NCBI GenBank assembly: GCA_001782975.1
Contig: MFQD01000042.1
Coordinates: 5,897 to 19,518, forward strand
Direction of reading: 5' to 3'
Source: Candidatus Magasanikbacteria bacterium RIFCSPHIGHO2_02_FULL_50_9b
Lineage (GTDB): Bacteria; Patescibacteriota; Patescibacteriia; Magasanikbacterales; 2-02-FULL-50-9b
DNA length: 13,622 nucleotides
The position numbers and the translations under genes are program-made. Below, piece by piece: positions 6,331 through 12,738 of the stretch (position 1 is its first letter; every line of letters starts with the position of its first letter). The notes beneath the pieces are model-generated. The model made no database searches, had not been told where the DNA came from, and saw nothing but the letters and a program-made list of their open reading frames with translations.

Positions 6331-6966
6331 TTATTTATGAGGCAGGGGCGAATGGTTTCCGGAGCGCGTTGCTGGCCTCTCGCGCGGGAGGAAATTATTC
6401 GCCACTCCCTCTAAGGCATTTTTTGCGGCGCTGCGTGCTCGAAATAAATGTGTTTTAACCGTTCCAACCGGAATTCCGAGCGCCACCGCAATCTCTTCGC
6501 AGCTCAATTCATCCCGATAATACAATAATAACACCGTCCGATACGCTGGCTTGATGTTTGCCAAAGCACGTTCGATGTCGAACTCGTTCTCAACTTGAGT
6601 ATACGCATCGCGCTCATCCGCGGTTTCAATCCCACCGCTACACCCAATCGCGTCATCCAAAATCAGCAGCTCTGGCCGCACGTGCTTGCGGCGCAAATGG
6701 TCGTACACCGTGTTAATTGCCACGGTGAATAGCCATGTCGTGAACGATTTCGCTGGATCATACGAACGAATTTTCTTAAACACCTTCAAAAAAACTTCCT
6801 GCGTCACATCCTCGGCATCCTCGCGTGTGTTCAGATGGCGAAACACGAAACCAAAGACGCGTCGCTCGAATAACAGCACAATCCGTTCAAATGCCGCAAG
6901 GTCGCCCTCTCGGGCGACCTTGATAATCTCACTCAAATTCTGCGGCGAGTTGCCCGGTTCACTCAT
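6331..6966 (-). CDS. ECF-type sigma-70 family RNA polymerase sigma factor
   Basis: The 211-aa product has the two domains of ECF sigma factors. Sigma-2 (about 20-95) includes TREDAEDVTQEVFLKVFKKI and FTTWLFTVAINTVYDHLRRK. Sigma-4 (about 128-185) includes RTVLLLYYRDELSCEEIA and GIPVGTVKTHLFRARSAAK. Such factors direct polymerase to alternative promoters, usually under control of a co-encoded anti-sigma. The gene starts 2 nt after the stop of the last pilin-like gene and ends 6 nt before the two-TM protein, so the three are probably one operon. The normal domain ends near residue 187. The last 20 or so residues (FLPRERPATRSGN and on) are encoded by hairpin element copy 3 and are probably an unstructured tail. 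Confidence 0.93.
   Translation of the reverse strand: MSEPGNSPQNLSEIIKVAREGDLAAFERIVLLFERRVFGFVFRHLNTREDAEDVTQEVFLKVFKKIRSYDPAKSFTTWLFTVAINTVYDHLRRKHVRPELLILDDAIGCSGGIETADERDAYTQVENEFDIERALANIKPAYRTVLLLYYRDELSCEEIAVALGIPVGTVKTHLFRARSAAKNALEGVANNFLPRERPATRSGNHSPLPHK
6344..6406. repeat. Hairpin repeat element, copy 3, inside the sigma gene 3' end
   Basis: Outer arms GCGAATGGTTTCC (6348-6360) and GGAAATTATTCGC (6390-6402) pair over 13 positions with two G-T wobbles, extending to 6344/6406 with one mismatch. The core is GCGCG (6364-6368), loop TTGCTGGCCTCT, CGCGC (6381-6385), GGGAG. It lies within the coding sequence of the sigma factor and encodes its terminal PRERPATR region. Orientation is the same as copy 2 and opposite to copy 1. 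Confidence 0.85.
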
Positions 6967-6968
6967 GA

Positions 6969-7376
6969 TTACTGTGTGGCAGTGAAGAGTTGTGAAATAA
7001 CAAAGTTACTCAATGCGTATGATGCCATGATCACGATCAAACCAATAACCGAATTCTTGAGCGTATCTTTTGCTGCATCAACTTCCTTTGAGTCGCCTTG
7101 TGCCGTCATCCACTTAAAGCCAGCGTACAATGCCAACCCCAAGAAAACAAGGCCGAGCAAGCTGAGCGCAATGTTGATAATGCGACCCACAATTTCAGGC
7201 GCTGAAGCAGATGTTCCAATGCCAGCCTCCTCACCGGTTTTCTTAAGATACTGCTGTGCCTTTCCACCTTCTGCGAACGGATTTGTAGCAGCATGCACTG
7301 CCAACATCGGAACGAATAACGAAATGGCCATTGAGGCCGCCGTAGCAGTTGCTACAATTTTTTGTGTGATCTGCAT
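6969..7376 (-). CDS. VirB2/TrbC-like pilin-like secreted membrane protein (paralogue F)
   Basis: 135 aa. A signal peptide (1-29, ending AVHA) is followed by a short polar segment and two hydrophobic helices (about 63-86 and 109-128) separated by the basic/acidic turn FKWMTAQGDSKEVDAAKDTLKN. This architecture resembles VirB2/TrbC-type pilins of type IV secretion systems and related pilin-like proteins; the assignment rests on architecture, not a confirmed hit. It is a close paralogue of the products at 7419-7844 and 7851-8267. It is preceded by its own TATAAT promoter and followed after 2 nt by the sigma gene. Confidence 0.8.
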   Translation of the reverse strand: MQITQKIVATATAASMAISLFVPMLAVHAATNPFAEGGKAQQYLKKTGEEAGIGTSASAPEIVGRIINIALSLLGLVFLGLALYAGFKWMTAQGDSKEVDAAKDTLKNSVIGLIVIMASYALSNFVISQLFTATQ

Positions 7377-7405
7377 AAAATAAATGACTTAAAATTTGTT
7401 AGTTA

Positions 7406-7418
7406 GAATTATAGCACA
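7406..7418 (-). promoter_or_regulatory. Extended -10 promoter of paralogue F / sigma operon
   Basis: On the minus strand TGTGCTATAATTC contains an extended -10 (TGC-TATAAT; TATAAT at 7408-7413). The same 13 nt occur upstream of the 8343-8774 gene. The leader would be about 25 nt with no clear ribosome binding site. The -35 is poor (TGGGCA at 18 nt). This promoter would drive paralogue F, the sigma factor and the two-TM protein. Confidence 0.6.
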
Positions 7419-7844
7419 TCAGACGGCGTTCTGCCCACCAGGAACTGGAACATCACCCTGCGTTTGTCCGGCTGCACCTCCAGCGCCACCCGCCGCACCT
7501 CCGCCATCATCACCACCAGCCCCTGTGATCGAGCCAAACTGACTCATCACAAAATTCGTGAGCGCATACGCGGACATGATGATTATTAAGCCAATGATGT
7601 TATTTTTTATCGTTTGTTTCGCCTCATCAACGGCTTTGGAATCACCGCGCGCCGTCATCCATTTGAAACCGGCGTACAACGCAAAACCCAAAAAAACGAG
7701 TCCGAGCAATCCCAAGCCGGTGTTGATAACTTTTCCGGCAATGGCAGGTAGCGATGTGTTTGTCGAACCCCACGCAATAGTGCCAGCCTGTTGCACTTGC
7801 GCATGCGTCCCCTCCCACCCAGTTGCAGCAATCAAACTCACCAT
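7419..7844 (-). CDS. Pilin-like membrane protein with Gly-rich tail (paralogue E)
   Basis: 141 aa with the same two-helix core as its neighbours (about 37-62 and 83-102, separated by GFKWMTARGDSKAVDEAK). It ends in a low-complexity tail rich in Gly, Ala and Asp (108-141). The N-terminus is odd: only about 15 weakly hydrophobic residues lacking basic charge precede a possible cleavage after THA, and an in-frame stop 6 nt upstream of the ATG excludes a longer form. The signal peptide may be shortened, or the start may have been damaged. It begins 6 nt after the stop of paralogue D and is therefore cotranscribed with it. No Shine-Dalgarno motif is present. Confidence 0.78.
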   Translation of the reverse strand: MVSLIAATGWEGTHAQVQQAGTIAWGSTNTSLPAIAGKVINTGLGLLGLVFLGFALYAGFKWMTARGDSKAVDEAKQTIKNNIIGLIIIMSAYALTNFVMSQFGSITGAGGDDGGGAAGGAGGAAGQTQGDVPVPGGQNAV

Positions 7845-7850
7845 ATCAAA

Positions 7851-8267
7851 TTACTGAATCTGACTGACCACGTCTGTGAAAATAAAATTCGTGATTGCAT
7901 ATGCAGCAACGATCAAGATGATACCGATCGTCGCATTAATCAGTGTGTCGCGCGCGGTGTCAACGTCTTTCGTGTTGCCTTGCGCAGTCATCCATTTGTA
8001 ACCCGCGTACAGCGCCAACCCAAGAAACACAAAACCAATCAACGAAAGCGCAACGGAAATTACCGAGCCAATTAATTCTGGCAAAGTTTTTTTCGCGTTT
8101 GCGTATTGCGGCGTTTGTTTGCGCGTTCCTTCGAGGCCATACGGATCCGCCGTCGTGCCAGTGCCGCCGGCTTGCGCGTGCACAAGTGCTGGTTGAGCCG
8201 TCACAGCCGCGACAATAATGCTGAATAAAAATGAAAGGACGAAAAATGAAAATGAGAAACGTTGCAT
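7851..8267 (-). CDS. Pilin-like secreted membrane protein (paralogue D)
   Basis: 138 aa. A signal peptide of about 31 residues (basic MQR start, Phe-rich core, ending LVHA), a polar linker (34-60), then two hydrophobic helices (about 64-90 and 111-131) separated by YKWMTAQGNTKDVDTARDTL. The ATG at 8267 was chosen over an in-frame GTG at 8303 because the upstream residues fall in an intergenic hairpin and the ATG begins the signal peptide. The core is nearly the same as in paralogues E and F, indicating recent tandem duplication. It is cotranscribed with E. Confidence 0.82.
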   Translation of the reverse strand: MQRFSFSFFVLSFLFSIIVAAVTAQPALVHAQAGGTGTTADPYGLEGTRKQTPQYANAKKTLPELIGSVISVALSLIGFVFLGLALYAGYKWMTAQGNTKDVDTARDTLINATIGIILIVAAYAITNFIFTDVVSQIQ

Positions 8268-8280
8268 AGTAAGAATTGAA

Positions 8281-8308
8281 GAGCCGTGGCCTTTGACAGC
8301 CACGGCTC
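8281..8308. terminator. 10-bp perfect hairpin between paralogues C and D
   Basis: GAGCCGTGGC (8281-8290) and GCCACGGCTC (8299-8308) form a perfect 10-bp stem with an 8-nt loop. On the minus strand it lies downstream of paralogue C and is followed by TTCAATTCTT, a poor U-tract, so it may be a terminator. It also lies downstream of a TATACT box (8311-8316) and would then be at the very 5' end of the paralogue D transcript, a place for an mRNA-stabilising hairpin. Confidence 0.6.
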
Positions 8309-8310
8309 GT

Positions 8311-8316
8311 AGTATA
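8311..8316 (-). promoter_or_regulatory. Candidate -10 box of paralogue D/E operon
   Basis: TATACT on the minus strand. If used, transcription would begin almost at the base of the 8281-8308 hairpin and leave a leader of roughly 37 nt. No strong -35 was identified. Confidence 0.4.
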
Positions 8317-8342
8317 CCAGATGTCGCGCGGAGTGAGAACTG

Positions 8343-8774
8343 CTAAATACCAGTAAACCCTTCTGCACCCGTTGCCTTGATCAGCGTCCCAAGCACAAAC
8401 GTGGTGAGCGCGTAGGCCGAGAAAATGATCACCAACCCAATAGCGCCCGAGTACAAAATCTTTTTTGCCTCATCAACTTTTTCTTCGCTGCCACCAGCAG
8501 TCATCCATTTGAAGCCGCCGTAAATAACGAGCACAATCGCGATGATGCCGACGAGCGTCAATGCGATTTTGATGATGTCACCAACGGTCGCATAAATTGA
8601 TTTCTTGCCGAAACCAGCTTCTTTGCGAATCTGGTCAAGGCCAAGATCGCCTGCCTCGAGCAAGCCGTCAGCATCATCAGCTGCTGCGGCTGCTGCGAAA
8701 ACCGGCGTGATTAAAGTTGCGGCCATCATAGTGGCTGCAGTTGCGAATGTCGCTGCTTTGTGAAGGTACGTCAT
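8343..8774 (-). CDS. Pilin-like secreted membrane protein (paralogue C)
   Basis: 143 aa. A signal peptide (1-27, ending PVFA) is followed by an Ala/Asp-rich acidic segment (28-58) and two hydrophobic helices (about 62-88 and 108-130) separated by FKWMTAGGSEEKVDEAKK. It shares the GGFKWMTAxG turn with D, E and F but diverges more in the helices. The ATG at 8774 begins the signal peptide and was chosen over an in-frame ATG at 8804, which lies upstream of the TATAAT box. It has its own promoter and a possible terminator downstream. Confidence 0.82.
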   Translation of the reverse strand: MTYLHKAATFATAATMMAATLITPVFAAAAAADDADGLLEAGDLGLDQIRKEAGFGKKSIYATVGDIIKIALTLVGIIAIVLVIYGGFKWMTAGGSEEKVDEAKKILYSGAIGLVIIFSAYALTTFVLGTLIKATGAEGFTGI

Positions 8775-8792
8775 ATAAATTATGTTGCGTGA

Positions 8793-8821
8793 ATTATAGC
8801 ACAATTATTACGGCTTGACAC
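8793..8821 (-). promoter_or_regulatory. Promoter of paralogue C
   Basis: GTGTCA (8816-8821, 4/6 match) with a 17-nt spacer and a perfect TATAAT (8793-8798) preceded by TGC, giving an extended -10. The leader would be about 10 nt. The 13-nt block around the -10 is identical to that upstream of paralogue F. The -35 lies within the end of the 8808-9527 coding sequence. Confidence 0.65.
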
Positions 8822-9527
8822 CACCGGCCGACGGTTTTCCTTTTTCCACAGTCAAGCAATCGTTCAAAGATTTATATCCGCTGCCGCCAGCCAAGCATTG
8901 CGAGGCAACCGGATACGGTGTGCACGCTTCATATCCGTGCACGGGCGACGCAGGGCAGAATTTAATTTTGTCACATGAATCAGCAACAAATTCTTTTTTA
9001 GCGCCGCTACACGCGCCCTTACTCGTCACCGTTGCGACTGTGTTGTTGTTGTAATCAACGCAGCAAAAACTTGTGGTTTGTGCTGCGCCTCCTGCTGCCG
9101 TGCCACCACCAGCTGCGCCTCCTGCGCCCGGAGCGGTCGTTGCTACTGGCGCATTTCCCAAATTTGAAAACAAGAAACTGACCAATGTGTATGCGGCGAA
9201 CATCAAAATAATGCCAAGCGTTGTCCATTTAATAATTTGCTTACCCTGATCAACCTGCTTTTCATTTCCCGCGGACGTGAGCCACAGCATCCCACCCCAC
9301 ACAAACATCGCAAGCGCCACTGAACCGGCAACCCCAAACAGCGCATTGATGAAAATCGCTGACAATGACTGTACCGGCGCCTCTGAATTCACACTGTTTT
9401 GCAACGGATTTATGAGCGCGACTGCACCCGTACCGGTTTGCTGTGCGTCCACCGTCGCCGCTGCACCAAAAAAACCGCACGTTAACACAAGCGCGAGAAT
9501 TGTTACTTGGATCTTTTGTCGTTTCAT
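8808..9527 (-). CDS. Pilin-like membrane protein with 8-Cys C-terminal domain (paralogue B)
   Basis: 239 aa. A signal peptide (1-28, ending TVDA), a two-helix pilin-like core (about 57-85 and 100-122, with LWLTSAGNEKQVDQGKQIIK between), a Gly/Ala-rich linker (128-150) and an extracytoplasmic tail with eight Cys (155, 156, 173, 185, 191, 202, 211, 224), probably disulfide-bonded. The family is not recognised beyond the VirB2-like core. The ATG follows TATACT by 7 nt. The tail would face outside if the core inserts like VirB2, making this a candidate surface-exposed or tip-modifying subunit (inference). Confidence 0.8.
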   Translation of the reverse strand: MKRQKIQVTILALVLTCGFFGAAATVDAQQTGTGAVALINPLQNSVNSEAPVQSLSAIFINALFGVAGSVALAMFVWGGMLWLTSAGNEKQVDQGKQIIKWTTLGIILMFAAYTLVSFLFSNLGNAPVATTAPGAGGAAGGGTAAGGAAQTTSFCCVDYNNNTVATVTSKGACSGAKKEFVADSCDKIKFCPASPVHGYEACTPYPVASQCLAGGSGYKSLNDCLTVEKGKPSAGGVKP

Positions 9528-9534
9528 ACTGAAC

Positions 9535-9540
9535 AGTATA
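9535..9540 (-). promoter_or_regulatory. -10 box of paralogue B
   Basis: TATACT on the minus strand, exactly 7 nt before the ATG, within GCGCTATACT. The same 10 nt occur before galU. A leaderless transcript is implied. No clear -35 was found. Confidence 0.55.
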
Positions 9541-9554
9541 GCGCACTCGGCAAT

Positions 9555-10397
9555 TTATTTTAAGTTAAAGCAACATTCAATATCATTACCCATTCCCTTC
9601 GCGTCACACAATCCTTTGACTAACACGCCGCTACACTGCGCCGTTGTTTTGTTTATGCAGCTACCACCGGCACGACCACACGAAGTGTTTTGCGCTGGCT
9701 GCACCGTGGCGAGACAGCATTCATTGGACGCGAGCGAAACAGCGTCACCACCACATGCATTGATTATGGAGAATGAAGTCTTGCAGGTATTTTGTGGTGC
9801 GCATGATAAGCCACCAATCGATTCACACAATTTTGCTTTATCCACAACAAATGGCAAAACTGAAATAGCGCCTTTTTTGATTGAAGCGTTTTGCGTTGGC
9901 CCTGCAGCACCGCCGCCAGCCCCCACACCAGTGCCTTGCGGCGCCACCGCTGACGGCAAATATTCATCAGCGCCAGTTCCCACCAACGTCCGCACGGCAA
10001 AAATGACGAGTGTGTATGCGGAGAACAAAATAAGCAGCCCGATCACAGCGCCAGAAATCAAGGATTTGCCGCGCTCAATCATTTTTTGATTGCCTGCTGA
10101 CGCGATCCAAAAAAATCCGCCAAGAACAAAACAAAATAACACAATCGCGCCAGCGATGCTTAACATGAAATTTCCAATTGTTGCGAGCAGACCCTTGATG
10201 TCATCCAGCTGAAAGTCACGCTCAGCGCCATCTTTGCACGCAGTACCGAGCGGTGTTTTCGTTCCGGGCAGCATGTAATCTTCTGGGCATTTGCCCGTTG
10301 GCTCTGGGATCAAACCCTTTGCCGCAACTGGCACTGCGGAAAACAAAAGTGATCCGAGCATTGCAACTGCGCAGAGTCGAGTGGCTACGGTGTTCAT
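9555..10397 (-). CDS. Pilin-like membrane protein with duplicated 6-Cys tail (paralogue A)
   Basis: 280 aa. A signal peptide (1-26, ending VAA) and a short segment with two Cys (37, 54) lead into a two-helix core (about 68-99 and 112-139, with SAGNQKMIERGKSLISG between), a Gly-rich linker (155-168) and a Cys-rich tail. The tail consists of two tandem units, 191-228 and 240-276. Each has the pattern C-x6/7-C-x5/7-C-x8/9-C-x10/11-CC, and both contain GG before the second Cys. The start overlaps the stop of the solute-binding protein gene by 4 nt (ATGA), so translation is probably coupled. No function is known; surface exposure is likely. Confidence 0.82.
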   Translation of the reverse strand: MNTVATRLCAVAMLGSLLFSAVPVAAKGLIPEPTGKCPEDYMLPGTKTPLGTACKDGAERDFQLDDIKGLLATIGNFMLSIAGAIVLFCFVLGGFFWIASAGNQKMIERGKSLISGAVIGLLILFSAYTLVIFAVRTLVGTGADEYLPSAVAPQGTGVGAGGGAAGPTQNASIKKGAISVLPFVVDKAKLCESIGGLSCAPQNTCKTSFSIINACGGDAVSLASNECCLATVQPAQNTSCGRAGGSCINKTTAQCSGVLVKGLCDAKGMGNDIECCFNLK

Positions 10398-11827
10398 AGC
10401 GTGTCATTCAGTCGCGCCGCGGCACGATTCACCGATTCCTGCATCATTTGTTGTACATCCATTCCCTCTGCTTCACTCAGCAATTTCGCGCGCGCGCCAT
10501 CAATCAATTCAACGAGAATTTGATCGCCCACGCGGCTGTCTTTCCCGTGATACCACGTTTGCGCCGTCAAATTTTGCTTTGCAAAAATGGCGAGATCCAC
10601 GTCGTCGAGCTGCGTCTGAATCAGTTCGGTCAGCGCGGACGCGCGCTTGGTGCGCTTCAAAAATTTCGCGAGCGCTTCTTTGCTGGTCGCCGTTTCCTGC
10701 ACAAACAGCCACGCCTCTTGCTGATGCGTTGATTTATTTGACACTGCTTCCATCCAATAGTTCGCGATGTTGAGCGGCTTTTCAAACTGCGGCATTGCGG
10801 CGACATCAAAATTCAAGCGTGGGTTTCGCGCACGGATCGTTGATAAATCGTACGAATAACCAAAGTAATACGCCACACGTCCCTCGGTGAATGCATCGAG
10901 CGCATCACCTTGTTCCGGATTCCATGTGTATGATTTCAATTTCGGATTTCCAAAATCCAGATAAAATTGGAGTGCGCGGGCACCGGGGAGCGCTTCGTCT
11001 TTCTCCGGATTCGTATTTCCGGGTGTGTGAAAAATGAACGCGCCGTCGTCTTTGGTGATTCGCGCCCCATTTTGCGCCATAAGCGCCATCAAAATGTCGC
11101 CCGCGCGATGCACGTTGCTGCCCGTGCCAAGCGCGACCGCTGATTGTGTGATGAGATCACTGTCTTTTACCCGCTTGGTCAATGTTTCCGCATGTTCACG
11201 CAGCTGATTCCAGTTCGCCGCCGGCTTCACGATCGAATTTTGTGCCAACAAATCTTTGTTAAAATACAGCGCGAGCGTATCGACATAAAACGGCAGTGCG
11301 TAGATGCTTTTTTTCGTTGACGTTGATGCTGCCTGCAGCATCACATCTTGTTCAACAGTTGCCACAAACTGATCGCGCATTTGCTTGAGAGTCAAGCCGG
11401 CCAGCTCCTTCATCTGCACTTCAGTTTTTTCGCTGATACCACTCCCGCTTTTCACAAATGTTGGATACGCCACCTTGTCTGGTGCGGGCGTCAACTTACT
11501 TTTGTATCGCGCCAACCATGTATTGTGAATAGTGAACAAATCAGGCCCCCGATCTTCCGCAAACGCTTCGAGCAATTTTTGCTCGTATTCCTCCGGTCTG
11601 AATTTACGATACTGCACCTGAATGTTCGGATGTTTTTTTTGAAATTCAGCGATCAACACCGCCATGTCGTCAGAGTCCGTGAACACACCCCAATAATTCA
11701 GCGAGACTGGTTGGAGCGCTGATTTTGGCACAGCTGCAGCAGTGTCACCACCGCTGCTGCCGCAACCTGCGCCAGTCAGAAGCAATACCCCCGCAAGAAC
11801 CAGAGTTGAGAAAGATCGTTTTAACAT
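10394..11827 (-). CDS. Extracellular solute-binding protein, family 1 (lipoprotein)
   Basis: 477 aa. The N-terminus MLKRSFSTLVLAGVLLLTGA followed by GC is a lipoprotein signal with a slightly atypical lipobox (GAG-Cys22), followed by a Gly/Ser linker. The mature part matches family-1 ABC sugar-binding proteins (MalE/UgpB-like): LNYWGVFTDSDDM, IAEFQKKHPNIQVQY, GPDLFTIHNTWL, ALPFYVDTLALYFNKDLL, FTEGRVAYYFGYSYD, and NYWMEAVS near the C-lobe. The ATG at 11827 was chosen over an in-frame ATG at 11959, which lies within galU. No permease or ATPase genes are nearby. The neighbours are galU (17 nt upstream) and the pilin-like gene with which it overlaps by 4 nt, so it may serve a surface-assembly or capture role rather than classic import (inference). 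The ligand is unknown. Confidence 0.88.
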   Translation of the reverse strand: MLKRSFSTLVLAGVLLLTGAGCGSSGGDTAAAVPKSALQPVSLNYWGVFTDSDDMAVLIAEFQKKHPNIQVQYRKFRPEEYEQKLLEAFAEDRGPDLFTIHNTWLARYKSKLTPAPDKVAYPTFVKSGSGISEKTEVQMKELAGLTLKQMRDQFVATVEQDVMLQAASTSTKKSIYALPFYVDTLALYFNKDLLAQNSIVKPAANWNQLREHAETLTKRVKDSDLITQSAVALGTGSNVHRAGDILMALMAQNGARITKDDGAFIFHTPGNTNPEKDEALPGARALQFYLDFGNPKLKSYTWNPEQGDALDAFTEGRVAYYFGYSYDLSTIRARNPRLNFDVAAMPQFEKPLNIANYWMEAVSNKSTHQQEAWLFVQETATSKEALAKFLKRTKRASALTELIQTQLDDVDLAIFAKQNLTAQTWYHGKDSRVGDQILVELIDGARAKLLSEAEGMDVQQMMQESVNRAAARLNDTL

Positions 11828-11844
11828 AGCAAATGTGCTTACTT

Positions 11845-12729
11845 TTATATGTGGAGCGTGCGCAAATATTCCGTAAAATCGGCGCCTACTTTTGGATGTT
11901 TTAATCCAAACGCAATGGTTGCTTTCAGGTAGTTTAACGGATCGCCGGTCGTATACCACGTTCCGTCAACAGGTTTTGCGAATACGGGCTTCTTTTTTGC
12001 AACAGCCATGAGCGCATCAGTCAGCCATAATTCATTATCCTTGCCAAGCGGCTGTTTTTCAAGTGCGCGGATCACGTCGGGAGTCAAAACAAAACGCCCA
12101 AACTGCGCCAAGTTGCTTGGCGCTGTCCCGCGTGCTGGTTTTTCCACCACTGATTCAACACGCATCGCGCCCGCAATTTTTTTTGCGCCCTTTTTTGGCT
12201 TCACCACGCCGTACAAATGCAAAACATCGTCCGGCATTTCTTGCACCCCAATAATAGCCGCAGGCGAACCCAGTTTTTCGTACGTTTGCACCAGTTGTTT
12301 TGTCGCACTCACCTCGCTGTCCACCAAATCATCCGGAAACACATAGATGAATGGTTCGTCGCCGATCAGTTCGCGCGCGGCGAGCAATGGCGTCCCATTG
12401 CCGTATGGCATATCGCGCGTTTGTCGAACATAATAAAAATGCGCAAGGTGATTAATGTCCTGCACGAGTTTCAATTTGTCTTTTTTCCCCGCTGCTTCAA
12501 GCTGTCGCTCCAGTTCAATATTACTGTCAAAATGGTCCTCGAGCATGTGGTTGCCGCGCCGCGTCACGAAAATGATGTCCGTGATACCGGCTGCAACTAT
12601 TTCCTCGACAACATACTGCACCGTCGGCTTATCGACAATTGGCAACATCTCTTTTGGTTGTGCTTTTGTTGCTGGCAGAAATCGTGTCCCGTAGCCAGCC
12701 ACCGGAATGATTGCTTTTCTAATTTTCAT
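11845..12729 (-). CDS. galU: UTP-glucose-1-phosphate uridylyltransferase
   Basis: GalU makes UDP-glucose from UTP and glucose-1-phosphate for glycolipids and surface polysaccharide, in the cytoplasm. The 294-aa product has the nucleotidyltransferase signature AGYGTRFLPATKAQPKEMLP (11-30) with VDKPTVQYVVEE, and FPDDLV (131-136) for the sugar-nucleotide site. Later come VEKP and a conserved LWLTDAL segment, at normal family length. The ATG at 12729 gives the typical MKIRKAIIPVAG start, preferred over an in-frame ATG at 12759. It heads the minus-strand array; the solute-binding protein gene follows after 17 nt. Confidence 0.95.
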   Translation of the reverse strand: MKIRKAIIPVAGYGTRFLPATKAQPKEMLPIVDKPTVQYVVEEIVAAGITDIIFVTRRGNHMLEDHFDSNIELERQLEAAGKKDKLKLVQDINHLAHFYYVRQTRDMPYGNGTPLLAARELIGDEPFIYVFPDDLVDSEVSATKQLVQTYEKLGSPAAIIGVQEMPDDVLHLYGVVKPKKGAKKIAGAMRVESVVEKPARGTAPSNLAQFGRFVLTPDVIRALEKQPLGKDNELWLTDALMAVAKKKPVFAKPVDGTWYTTGDPLNYLKATIAFGLKHPKVGADFTEYLRTLHI

Positions 12730-12738
12730 ATCCGGCAA

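Noticed and set aside
5741..6406. The three hairpin elements as a CRISPR array or simple terminators
   Set aside because: Spacing is irregular, orientation varies, one copy is inside a gene and no cas genes are visible. There is no T-tract after the stems, so simple intrinsic termination does not explain the conserved tip.
9277..10089. Plus-strand ORF of 270 codons
   Set aside because: It lies antisense to two clear pilin-like genes with signal peptides and membrane helices; its composition is that of a shadow frame.
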